Shown here: one piece after another, positions 32,112 to 41,292 of the stretch
How positions within the stretch are numbered: position 1 is the stretch's first letter
Layout of the letters: each line of letters opens with the position of its first letter
Assembly: GCA_902517455.1 (NCBI GenBank)
Contig: CABYCN010000001.1
Coordinates: forward strand, 110,571-174,570
Origin: an uncultured Pelagibacteraceae bacterium
GTDB lineage: Bacteria; Pseudomonadota; Alphaproteobacteria; Pelagibacterales; Pelagibacteraceae
DNA: 64,000 bases
Reading direction: 5' to 3'
The notes under the pieces: generated by a model
The model's database searches: none
What the model was told of the DNA's origin: nothing
The model's input: the letters and a program-made list of their open reading frames with translations, nothing else
Position numbers and translations under genes: made by a program

Positions 32112-32773
32112 ATGATTTTAAACAGCAAATAATTAAATTTGATTATCATAAAAATTTCAATTATGAGGATTTTTATATATCTAAATCTAATGAACATGTA
32201 TTGAGTTACCTGGAAATGTGGCCTCAATGGGAAAAAAATTTTTTGAACATTATTGGTGAAAAGTTTTCTGGTAAGTCCCATATAATAGATATTTTTTTAA
32301 AAAAATTTAGAGGTATCAAATTAAATTCAAATTCTATAAACAATAAAATTTTTAGAGATATAAAAGTTTATCAAAATATTATTTTAGAAAATTTTAATGA
32401 AAACATTGATGAAAAAATTATTTACACATTATTTGACTTGGTCGAAAAAGATAATAAATATTTGATAGTTACATCACTAAAACCTATAGTAAACATGAAA
32501 TTTAAATTAGATGATTTAAGATCAAGATCTAAAAATTTTATTTTACAAAATATAGAAAAACCAGATGATGATTTAATTTTAGCTCTAATCTTAAAAAACT
32601 TGTCAGATCGTCAAATTTCTTTAGATAAAAAGTTGATTAATTATATAATTAAAAGAATTGATCGATCTTATAGCAAAATTTTTGATTTTATATATAAGAT
32701 CGATGAAATTAGTTTAAAAAAGAGAACATCTATTAATTTAAAAATTATAAAAGACGTTTTGGAGGATAGTTGA
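32108..32773 (+). CDS. hda: DnaA-related regulatory ATPase (Hda-like)
   Basis: NIIGEKFSGKSHIIDIF P-loop, small AAA+ DnaA-like, adjacent to aspS. Confidence 0.75.
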   Translation: MNDFKQQIIKFDYHKNFNYEDFYISKSNEHVLSYLEMWPQWEKNFLNIIGEKFSGKSHIIDIFLKKFRGIKLNSNSINNKIFRDIKVYQNIILENFNENIDEKIIYTLFDLVEKDNKYLIVTSLKPIVNMKFKLDDLRSRSKNFILQNIEKPDDDLILALILKNLSDRQISLDKKLINYIIKRIDRSYSKIFDFIYKIDEISLKKRTSINLKIIKDVLEDS

Positions 32774-34554
32774 ATAAATATAGAAGTCATAATTGCAATG
32801 AATTAAGAAAAAAAGATATAGATTTAAATGTATCTCTCTCTGGATGGGTTAATAAAAAACGTGACCATGGAAATCTTCTATTTATAGATCTCAGAGACAA
32901 TTACGGAATAACTCAATGTATAATAGATAAAGCTAATATAAATTTTTCTCTTTTAGAAAAAATTCAATTAGAAACTGTTATTAAAGTTATGGGAAGAGTT
33001 GTTGATAGATCAGACGAGACTGTAAATAAAGAGATTGATACTGGAGAAATAGAAATTTCTATAGAAAATTTTGAGGTTTTGGGATCTTGTATAGAATTAC
33101 CAATGCCCGTTTTTAGCGACCAAGAATATTCTGAGGAAATAAGACTCAAATATAGATTTTTAGATTTAAGGAGAAAAAAAATTCATGAAAACATAATTTT
33201 AAGATCAAAAGTGATTTCATTTATACGAGATGAAATGAATAATTTAGGATTTTTAGAGTTTCAGACACCTATATTAACTTCCTCAAGCCCAGAGGGTGCA
33301 AGAGACTTTTTAGTGCCAAGCAGACTAAATCCTGGAAAATTTTATGCTCTTCCTCAAGCTCCTCAACAATTTAAACAATTAATTATGGTTTCTGGATTTG
33401 ATAAATACTTTCAGATTGCTCCATGTTTTAGAGATGAGGACGCTAGAGCAGATAGAAGTCCAGGTGAATTTTATCAATTAGACATGGAGATGTCCTTTGT
33501 AGAACAAGAGGATGTTTTTGAAATAGTCGAGAAATTACTAGTAAAAACATTTAAAAAATTTTCAAAAAAAAAACTAATGTTTGATAAATTTCCAAAAATA
33601 CCTTACTCAGATTCATTATTGAAATATGGCAATGATAAGCCTGACTTAAGAAATCCGTTAATAATTCAAGATATTACTGAAATTTTTACAAGAAAAGATG
33701 TTTCTTTTGAAATATTTAAAAAACTTATCAAATCTGGTTCAAAAGTACGTTGTATTGTTACCAAAAATACAAAAAGTAAACCAAGAAGTTTTTTTGATAA
33801 TATAGATAAATGGGCTAAAGAACAGGGCGCATCAGGACTAGCTTACTTATCAATTGAAAAAGACAAACAACTTTCTGGCAAAGGCCCAATTGGTAAATTT
33901 TTTTCACATCAATCTTTGGAGGCGTTAATAAATCTAACACAAGCAAAAATAGGAGATAGCATATTTTTAGCATGTGGCAAAGAGAAAGAATTAGAGAGAA
34001 TTACCTCTTTAGCAAGAGATAAAATAGCTAAAGATTTGGATTTAATTGATGAAAATACTTTTGCCTTTTGTTGGGTAGTAGATTATCCAATGTTTAAAAA
34101 AAATGAAGAAACTCAAATTATAGAATTTAGCCATAATCCTTTTTCCATGCCCCAAGGAGATCGGGATAATATTGATTTTGATAAACCATTGGATATTCTT
34201 GCTTATCAATATGATATAGTTTGTAATGGTATCGAACTCTCATCAGGTGCAATTAGAAACCATGTACCAGAATTAATGTATAAACTTTTTTCAGTAGCTG
34301 GTTATGATAAAAAACAAGTTGATGAAAAATTTAGTGGAATGATTAATGCGTTGAGTTATGGAGCACCTCCTCATGGTGGAATTGCACCCGGAATCGATAG
34401 AATTGTAATGCTTTTAGCCGATGAAAAAAATATCAGAGAAGTTACAATGTTTCCAATGAATCAAAATGCCCAAGATTTAATGATGAACGCTCCCTCAAAA
34501 ATTGATGAAAGACAATTAAAGGAACTAAGTCTTATCTTAAATTTAAAGAAATAG
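32770..34554 (+). CDS. aspS: Aspartyl-tRNA synthetase
   Basis: GWVNKKRDHGNLLFIDLRD, FRDEDARADRSPGEFYQLDMEMSF, GAPPHGGIAPGIDR. Confidence 0.97.
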   Translation: MNKYRSHNCNELRKKDIDLNVSLSGWVNKKRDHGNLLFIDLRDNYGITQCIIDKANINFSLLEKIQLETVIKVMGRVVDRSDETVNKEIDTGEIEISIENFEVLGSCIELPMPVFSDQEYSEEIRLKYRFLDLRRKKIHENIILRSKVISFIRDEMNNLGFLEFQTPILTSSSPEGARDFLVPSRLNPGKFYALPQAPQQFKQLIMVSGFDKYFQIAPCFRDEDARADRSPGEFYQLDMEMSFVEQEDVFEIVEKLLVKTFKKFSKKKLMFDKFPKIPYSDSLLKYGNDKPDLRNPLIIQDITEIFTRKDVSFEIFKKLIKSGSKVRCIVTKNTKSKPRSFFDNIDKWAKEQGASGLAYLSIEKDKQLSGKGPIGKFFSHQSLEALINLTQAKIGDSIFLACGKEKELERITSLARDKIAKDLDLIDENTFAFCWVVDYPMFKKNEETQIIEFSHNPFSMPQGDRDNIDFDKPLDILAYQYDIVCNGIELSSGAIRNHVPELMYKLFSVAGYDKKQVDEKFSGMINALSYGAPPHGGIAPGIDRIVMLLADEKNIREVTMFPMNQNAQDLMMNAPSKIDERQLKELSLILNLKK

Positions 34555-34555
34555 T

Positions 34556-35377
34556 TTACTTTTTTCCTTTAAGACTAATTTTAATATCTGAAAGATCTAC
34601 AAGATTCTTTTTGTAATTATTTCTAACAAAACCCTTACTTGTAATATCTTTAACAATCTTAAGAAATTGATTCTGATCATCAGAACTTTGCTCATTTAAG
34701 CTAGGTTTTTCTGTCTCACCTATAGTAGGAGTATGGGCAAGATCTTCCCTATTTTGATATGAAATAGCAAGCTCTCTAAATATATAGTCCAAAATTGATG
34801 ACGCACTAAGAATTCTATCATTCCCATATACTTTTCCAGAGGGCTCAAACTTTGTTCCTACAAAAGCACTGATAAATTCATCTAAAGGCACTCCATATTG
34901 CAAACCCAAAGAAACAGCAATTGCAAAATTATTCATTAGCGCTTTTACCAATTCACCTTCCTTGCTAGTGTCTATAAAAATCTCTCCAATTTTACCGTCC
35001 TCATACTCACCTGTATGTAAATAAACTTTATGATCTCCTATAGTTGCTTTTTGTATGTAGCCTTTTCTTCTGTCTGGCATACTAAATCTCTTACCATTTT
35101 GATCAGAAGCTATATTTGTCTTAATAATATTTTCTATGTTTGGTGCCACTTTATCTTTACTTTCTAAAACATTATTAACTTTTTTATTTTCAATTATTTT
35201 ATTATTTTTTGGATCAAGATTTTTTGTTTTTCTATTATCAAGCTTAACATCTAATATCTCAAACTTACCATCATCTCTTTTTTCCAGATTTTTTAGCTCA
35301 GTTTCGTTTACTTCGTCTAGATAATGATTTACCTTAAAAGTACATGTATAATAAGTTTCTACTAGAAATTTTGCCAT
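34556..35377 (-). CDS. Stand-alone protein related to the C-terminal region of B12-dependent (class II) ribonucleotide reductase
   Basis: [42 protein letters not shown]...[34 protein letters not shown]...GNDRI...[15 protein letters not shown] resembles the NrdJ C-terminal region. Confidence 0.8.
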   Translation of the reverse strand: MAKFLVETYYTCTFKVNHYLDEVNETELKNLEKRDDGKFEILDVKLDNRKTKNLDPKNNKIIENKKVNNVLESKDKVAPNIENIIKTNIASDQNGKRFSMPDRRKGYIQKATIGDHKVYLHTGEYEDGKIGEIFIDTSKEGELVKALMNNFAIAVSLGLQYGVPLDEFISAFVGTKFEPSGKVYGNDRILSASSILDYIFRELAISYQNREDLAHTPTIGETEKPSLNEQSSDDQNQFLKIVKDITSKGFVRNNYKKNLVDLSDIKISLKGKK

Positions 35378-35490
35378 TTAACTCCAATTAAAAATTTATT
35401 TGTATAATGAATCTTTATTATTTATATACAAAATCAAATTTTAGTCTAATTTAAATTTTACAATTATGAATTGAAAAATAAAAATATTTT

Positions 35491-35856
35491 ATGTTGACAC
35501 TTTTTAAAAAGTTATTCATCTGGTGGAATCAAGACACTTTTGGAACAAAGCTGAAAACTATTTTTTTTGGTAATTTAGTGGGGGAGGACTCTTTTGGAAA
35601 TAAATATTACGAGAGTAAAAAAGGTAAAAGATGGGTAATATATTCCGATGAAATAGATGCATCAAAAATACCTGTAGAATGGTACTCTTGGATGCATTTC
35701 ACTCCTAATAAAATTGAGAACGATCATAAATTTGATAAATATAATTGGCAAAAACCCCATCAGCCAAATTTAACAGGAACTGAAAAGTCTTATTATCCTT
35801 ATAAAAATAAAAATGCTATTAAAAAGAAATATAAGTCTTGGAAAGATGAAAATTAA
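35491..35856 (+). CDS. NADH:ubiquinone oxidoreductase 17.2 kDa (NDUFA12)-like protein
   Basis: LVGEDSFGNKYYESKKGKRWVIYSDEIDASKIPVEWYSWMH; W/P-rich C-terminus. Confidence 0.88.
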   Translation: MLTLFKKLFIWWNQDTFGTKLKTIFFGNLVGEDSFGNKYYESKKGKRWVIYSDEIDASKIPVEWYSWMHFTPNKIENDHKFDKYNWQKPHQPNLTGTEKSYYPYKNKNAIKKKYKSWKDEN

Positions 35857-36220
35857 ACTATTTGTATTTTTAATAGTTTTTACTTTTCTTGCTTATCAAC
35901 AAACCAACCCTTCAGAGAATTTACAAGGCAATTTTACTAACATAAAAGTTTTAGACAAAATTAGCTCTAAAAATTTACTAATCCAACTTAAAAATGGTGA
36001 AGAAACTAGATATAAAGATTTATTAATAAAAAGTATGAAATGTACTAATTCACAGTTTGATGATAATCCTGAAATTACTGCATATATTCAGGTGAGAGAC
36101 CTTAACAGTAAAAATAAAAATGATGTATATGTCTTTAACGGATGGATGTTTTCATCAAGCCCCTCTATAAAGCCATTTGATCATCCAGTATACGATATTT
36201 GGCTAGTTGCTTGTTATTAA
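35846..36220 (+). CDS. DUF2155-like secreted protein
   Basis: Signal peptide; NIKVLDKISSK...VFNGWMFSSSPSIKPFDHPVYDIWLVAC. Confidence 0.82.
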   Translation: MKIKLFVFLIVFTFLAYQQTNPSENLQGNFTNIKVLDKISSKNLLIQLKNGEETRYKDLLIKSMKCTNSQFDDNPEITAYIQVRDLNSKNKNDVYVFNGWMFSSSPSIKPFDHPVYDIWLVACY

Positions 36221-37554
36221 ATTAACTTTTCATTATCTAACCAACTTACATTGAAATCGGAATTAATAAATTTTTTATGATCAAGAAGTTTTTTGTGTAA
36301 AGGGATTGTTGTTGTAATACCTTCTATTACAAATTCATCTAAAGATCTTTTCATTCGCTGTATAGCCTCAACTCTATTTCTTCCATGACAAATAAGCTTA
36401 CATACCATGCTATCGTAATATGGTGTTACTTTATAGCCTTGAAATATTGCTCCATCTACTCTAGTTCGAAATCCAGAAGGTTGATGACACATATTAATTG
36501 TCCCAGGAGAAGGTTGAAAATTTTTACTTGCATCTTCTGCGTTAATCCTACATTCTATAGCATGTCCTCTTGGGCTAATATCACTTTGTTTAAGAGCTGT
36601 TTCCCCCGAAAAAGCAATCCAAATTTGCTCTTTGATAATGTCTATTCCCGTTACCATCTCTGTCACCGGATGTTCTACTTGGATTCTGGTATTCATTTCT
36701 AAAAAGTAGAATTTACCATCCTGATAAATAAACTCTATTGTACCAGCACCCTCATATCCAATTTTGTTTACCATATTTACAGTTTTTTCAAAAAGATCCT
36801 TTCTAACATTATCATTTAATACTGGACTTGGAGTTTCTTCTATTAATTTTTGGTGTCTTCTTTGAACAGAACAATCTCTTTCATGCAAATGTACAGTTCT
36901 GTTTTTTCCTGATAAAATTTGAACTTCTATGTGTCTAGGGTTTTGAAAAAATTTTTCAATATAAACTTTATCATTACCAAAATATTTTTTTGCCTCAGAT
37001 TTTGCAGTTGAAAAAAGAGTATCGAAATCTTCTTCTTTATTAACAATTTTCATTCCTTTTCCACCACCACCACCTGATGCTTTAATCAAAATTGGAAAAC
37101 CAATCTTTTTTGAAAGTTCTTTGGCCTCTTTCAAATTTAGGACACCATCCTCTGAACCATCAATAATTGGCAGACCATTTTCTTTAGCAATTTTTTTAGC
37201 TTGAATCTTATCACCCATCATTTTTATATGCTTAGAAGACGCTCCAATAAATTTAATTTTATTTTCCTCTAAAATTTCTGCGAAATTGGCATTTTCAGAT
37301 AAAAAACCATATCCAGGATGTACTGCTTCAGCATCAGTTAAATCTATTGCTGATAATAGAGCTGGGATGTTTAAATAACTATTTGCTGGTTGATGTGAAC
37401 CAATACAAACACTTTCGTCAGCTAATTTTACATGCATACTATCTCTATCAACATCTGAATGGACTGCTACAGTTTGTATACCCCATTCCTTACATGCTCT
37501 GATTATTCTGACCGCAATCTCCCCACGGTTTGCAATTAAAATTTTTTTAAACAT
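36217..37554 (-). CDS. accC: Acetyl-CoA carboxylase, biotin carboxylase subunit
   Basis: FKKILIANRGEIAVRIIRAC, KASGGGGGKGMKIV, EMNTRIQVEHPVTE. Confidence 0.97.
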   Translation of the reverse strand: MFKKILIANRGEIAVRIIRACKEWGIQTVAVHSDVDRDSMHVKLADESVCIGSHQPANSYLNIPALLSAIDLTDAEAVHPGYGFLSENANFAEILEENKIKFIGASSKHIKMMGDKIQAKKIAKENGLPIIDGSEDGVLNLKEAKELSKKIGFPILIKASGGGGGKGMKIVNKEEDFDTLFSTAKSEAKKYFGNDKVYIEKFFQNPRHIEVQILSGKNRTVHLHERDCSVQRRHQKLIEETPSPVLNDNVRKDLFEKTVNMVNKIGYEGAGTIEFIYQDGKFYFLEMNTRIQVEHPVTEMVTGIDIIKEQIWIAFSGETALKQSDISPRGHAIECRINAEDASKNFQPSPGTINMCHQPSGFRTRVDGAIFQGYKVTPYYDSMVCKLICHGRNRVEAIQRMKRSLDEFVIEGITTTIPLHKKLLDHKKFINSDFNVSWLDNEKLI

Positions 37555-37985
37555 TACTCTAAAATAACTAAACTTTGCCCATATTCGACTGGTTGACCAT
37601 CTTCAACTAAAATTTCTTTTACAACCCCATCAGCACTTGAGGGTATGTGATTCATTGTTTTCATTGCTTCAACAATCATTATCGTTTCACCCTTTTTAAT
37701 TTTTTTTCCAACTTCAATAAATTTTTTAGCTCCTGGTTCAGGTGCGTGGTATGCGGTGCCTATAATTGGCGAAACAACTTCCACACCTTTCTTTTTATTA
37801 TTTGTAATATTTGAAACTGCTTCTGGAGAAGGATTATTTGAATTTGGTAAAATTTGAGAACTTATTGATAAATTATTTTTAGAAACTTTTATTTTATAAT
37901 CTTTATCTGTATACTCTAATTCTGTGAGATTAAATTCGTCTAAGCAATCACTTAACTCTTTAATAATTTTTTTATCTATTTTCAT
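37554..37985 (-). CDS. accB: Biotin carboxyl carrier protein
   Basis: IVEAMKTMNHI biotinylation motif. Confidence 0.96.
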   Translation of the reverse strand: MKIDKKIIKELSDCLDEFNLTELEYTDKDYKIKVSKNNLSISSQILPNSNNPSPEAVSNITNNKKKGVEVVSPIIGTAYHAPEPGAKKFIEVGKKIKKGETIMIVEAMKTMNHIPSSADGVVKEILVEDGQPVEYGQSLVILE

Positions 37986-38421
37986 TTTTTATAAGGTTTT
38001 GTATTGCAATTATGGCTAAAGTATAACCATTTTCACCTAAACCAAAAATACCACCATCTGCAACATCACTTATTAATGATTTGTGACGAAATTTTTCTCT
38101 TTTGTATATATTTGATATGTGTAATTCAATTATAGGTTTATTAAAGATATTCAATGCATCTCTTATAGCAACAGAAGTGTGAGTAAATGCTGCAGCGTTA
38201 ATTATCATACCATCAAAATTTTTTCTTGCATCTTGAATTAAATTAACTAATTCACCCTCTATGTTGGACTGAACAAAATTTACTGTTAAACCTAGTTCTT
38301 TTGATTTAACTTCACATTTATCTTTCAGTTTGTTAAAAGTTATTGATCCATATTGTGATTGTTCTCTTTCACCTAATAGATTAAGATTTGGACCATTTAC
38401 AATAATAATTTTATTACTCAT
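37972..38421 (-). CDS. aroQ: Type II 3-dehydroquinate dehydratase
   Basis: IIVNGPNLNLLGEREQSQYG, NAAAFTHTSVAIRDAL, EVHISN-like ELHISNIYKREKFR. Confidence 0.96.
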   Translation of the reverse strand: MSNKIIIVNGPNLNLLGEREQSQYGSITFNKLKDKCEVKSKELGLTVNFVQSNIEGELVNLIQDARKNFDGMIINAAAFTHTSVAIRDALNIFNKPIIELHISNIYKREKFRHKSLISDVADGGIFGLGENGYTLAIIAIQNLIKNENR

Positions 38422-38437
38422 ATGTTTCTTATATACG

Positions 38438-38656
38438 ATGAAAAAAATAAAAAAAATAAAAATTAATTTGAACGGAAAAACAAAGTCTATTAACGAAAAT
38501 TTGAGAATTCAAACATTAATTACTGATTTGAAAATACCTTTAAAAAAAGTCGCTATTGAATTAAACCAAGAAATATTGGATAAAAAAAAATTAAATAAGG
38601 TTAAACTTAAAAATAATGATAAAATTGAAATTGTTCATTTTATTGGAGGTGGTTGA
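38438..38656 (+). CDS. thiS: Sulfur carrier protein ThiS
   Basis: C-terminal ...VHFIGGG diglycine; followed by thiG. ATG at 38438 preferred to the track start at 38330. Confidence 0.9.
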   Translation: MKKIKKIKINLNGKTKSINENLRIQTLITDLKIPLKKVAIELNQEILDKKKLNKVKLKNNDKIEIVHFIGGG

Positions 38657-38661
38657 AATGT

Positions 38662-39432
38662 ATGAGTGATACGTTCGTAGTTGCAAATAAGAAATTCAAA
38701 TCAAGGCTTATTGTTGGCACAGGAAAATATAAAAATATGAAAGAGTGCGCTAAGTCTGTAAAATTATCTGGAGCTGATATTGTGACGGTTGCAGTAAGAA
38801 GAGTTAACATTGTTGATAAAAAAAAACCACTGTTAATGGATTATATTGATCCAAAAAAAATTACTTACTTACCAAATACAGCAGGATGTTTTAACTCTAA
38901 AGAAGCATTAAGGACATTAAGATTAGCTAGAGAGATAGGTGGTTGGAAATTGGTGAAACTTGAAGTATTAGGTGATAAACAGAACTTATTTCCTGAAATG
39001 ATAGAAACACTTGATTCAACAGAAATATTAGCAAAAGAAGGATTTAAAGTTATGGTTTATTGTAATGATGATCCTTTAATGGCTAAAAGATTAGAAAATT
39101 CTGGGGCGAGTGCAATCATGCCTCTAGCCGCGCCAATAGGTTCTGGTTTAGGAATACTTAATACCATAAATATTAAAATTATAAGAGCTCAGACGAAACT
39201 ACCCTTAATAATTGATGCAGGTTTAGGCCAAGCATCTGATGCAACAATTGCCATGGAATTAGGTTGCGATGGTGTTCTAGTAAATACTGCTATTGCTAGA
39301 GCAAAAAAACCATTTGATATGGCTTTAGCATTTAAAAATGCAGTTGTAGCCGGTAGACAAAGTTATCTTTCTGGACGAATAAAAAAAAATTTTTTAGGAG
39401 ATCCATCGTCTCCAACAAAAGGAATTATTTAG
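38662..39432 (+). CDS. thiG: Thiazole synthase
   Basis: SRLIVGTGKYKNM, KLEVLGD, PLAAPIGSGLGI, DAGLGQASDA. Confidence 0.95.
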   Translation: MSDTFVVANKKFKSRLIVGTGKYKNMKECAKSVKLSGADIVTVAVRRVNIVDKKKPLLMDYIDPKKITYLPNTAGCFNSKEALRTLRLAREIGGWKLVKLEVLGDKQNLFPEMIETLDSTEILAKEGFKVMVYCNDDPLMAKRLENSGASAIMPLAAPIGSGLGILNTINIKIIRAQTKLPLIIDAGLGQASDATIAMELGCDGVLVNTAIARAKKPFDMALAFKNAVVAGRQSYLSGRIKKNFLGDPSSPTKGII

Positions 39433-41203
39433 CTTTTTTAAAAAATCTTTTTTTTTTAAATACTGTCTTTTTGAATTTTTTTTTATCTTTCAAATCTATT
39501 ATATTCCCGTCTTTTTTTAATTGTTCAAGATTTTTCATTTTTTCGTAGTGCTCTATTAATTCTAAAGTTTTTTTTGTTTTATTTTTAAAATCAATAATAT
39601 ATTCTGGGATTATCAAATTATTATCTGTTATTATATCAATTTTAGATTTATTTTTTTTTTCAAAATAAGTTAAATCATTTACAAAATTTTCTTTTAAAAA
39701 GTCTGAGATCTTCTTACAAACTTTCAATTCAACAAATTTTGCTTTATTTAAAACAGTTTTAATTTCAACTAATTTAAGTATTTTAATTGCAAAAGACTCA
39801 TCAGTTAGGTTAATTTTCCACTTAACAGCACTTTCTCTTAGTCTTTGTCTTGACATCTCCAGTAAACCAAAGTTGCTTATTCTTCCAATCTGAATACGAG
39901 CTCTATCAGTACGACATTTTTCTTTAAGTCTTTTTTCAACTAATTTTCTATTTCCATAACTAAGCATATCTATAAAATCAATTATGATTAAACCCGATAA
40001 GTCTCTAATTTTGATTTGACGCGCAATTTCATCAGCTGCCTCAAGGTTTGTATCCACAGCAGTGTTTTCAACATTTTTTTGTTTAATTGAGCTTCCAGAA
40101 TTTATATCAATTGAAACTAGAGCCTCAGTAGGGTTTATTACCAAATATCCACCAGAGCTTAGTTTAATTTCAGATTCAAATATTTGGTTTAATTTTTGCT
40201 CTATTCCTTGCTCAATAAATAAAGGAGTCTTTCCTCTGTATTTCTTAATTCTTTTTAAATGAGATGGCATTAACATTTTCAAAAAATTTTGTGCTTTTTT
40301 ATAACCTTCGTTTCCTTCCACAAATATATTTTTAGTATTTTCGTCATACATATCTCTTAGTGTTCTTTTAATAATTTCACTTTCTTGATGTATTAACGAT
40401 GGTGCAATCGAGTTTAGAGCATTGTCTTTAATTTGGTTCCATGTTTTTAACAAAGTTTCTAAATCTTGGTTAATTTCATTTTTTGTTTTATTACTTCCCG
40501 CAGTTCTCACAATCAAACCCATTTCTTTTGGTATTTCTATACCATTAAGAATTGTTCTTATTTTTTTTCTTTCGGCAGGGTTGTAGATCTTTCTTGATAT
40601 ACCTCCACCTTTAGGAGTATTTGGCATTAGCACAATATACTTTCCTGCAATAGATATAAATGTACTCAACGCAGCCCCTTTTTGTCCACGCTCATCTTTA
40701 ATTACCTGAATTAAAATTACTTGATTTGGTTTAATAACCTCTTGAATTTTATATTTCTTAAATTTAAATTTTTTGATTTTATCTTTGATTTTTTCTTCCC
40801 CAGAAGACTCCTTATCTTGAATTTCACTTTTTTCAATTGGATCATCAGCCTCTAAATTACCCTCAGCTAAATTCTCTTCTTCTTTTGCTTCCACTGATTT
40901 TGAAAGCTCTTCCCTAGCTTCCTTTTCCTCTTTTTTAATAATTTCTAAGTCACTTTTTGGGATTTGATAATAATCGGACTGAATATCATTAAATGATAGA
41001 AAACCGTGTTTCTCTCTACCAAAATCAACAAATGCTGCTTGCAAAGAAGGCTCAATTCTACTTACTTTACCCAAGTAAATATTATTTTTTATTAAATTAT
41101 TTTTTATGCCTTCGTACTCGTAATCTTCAATTCCATCTTCTGATTTAAGTACAACTCTAGTTTCATTTGGATGCGATGCATCAATGTATAAATTTTTTTC
41201 CAT
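39425..41203 (-). CDS. rne: Ribonuclease E/G family protein
   Basis: NIYLGKVSRIEPSLQAAFVDFGREKHGFL, GGYLVINPTEALVSIDINSGSS, LIIIDFIDML, FGLLEMSRQRLRES. Confidence 0.92.
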   Translation of the reverse strand: MEKNLYIDASHPNETRVVLKSEDGIEDYEYEGIKNNLIKNNIYLGKVSRIEPSLQAAFVDFGREKHGFLSFNDIQSDYYQIPKSDLEIIKKEEKEAREELSKSVEAKEEENLAEGNLEADDPIEKSEIQDKESSGEEKIKDKIKKFKFKKYKIQEVIKPNQVILIQVIKDERGQKGAALSTFISIAGKYIVLMPNTPKGGGISRKIYNPAERKKIRTILNGIEIPKEMGLIVRTAGSNKTKNEINQDLETLLKTWNQIKDNALNSIAPSLIHQESEIIKRTLRDMYDENTKNIFVEGNEGYKKAQNFLKMLMPSHLKRIKKYRGKTPLFIEQGIEQKLNQIFESEIKLSSGGYLVINPTEALVSIDINSGSSIKQKNVENTAVDTNLEAADEIARQIKIRDLSGLIIIDFIDMLSYGNRKLVEKRLKEKCRTDRARIQIGRISNFGLLEMSRQRLRESAVKWKINLTDESFAIKILKLVEIKTVLNKAKFVELKVCKKISDFLKENFVNDLTYFEKKNKSKIDIITDNNLIIPEYIIDFKNKTKKTLELIEHYEKMKNLEQLKKDGNIIDLKDKKKFKKTVFKKKRFFKKAK

Positions 41204-41292
41204 ATAATGATTGTTTTTTGGTTCATTTAAATTTTTTTTTTAAAATTCTGATGCCTTATCTTTACCAAATTCCGGTATATAATGGAAATGAA

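Noticed and set aside
39425-41203. Possible sequencing frameshift explaining the missing RNase E Zn-link
   Set aside because: The frame remains open and continues with charged, codon-typical sequence, so a frameshift is not needed, though it cannot be excluded.
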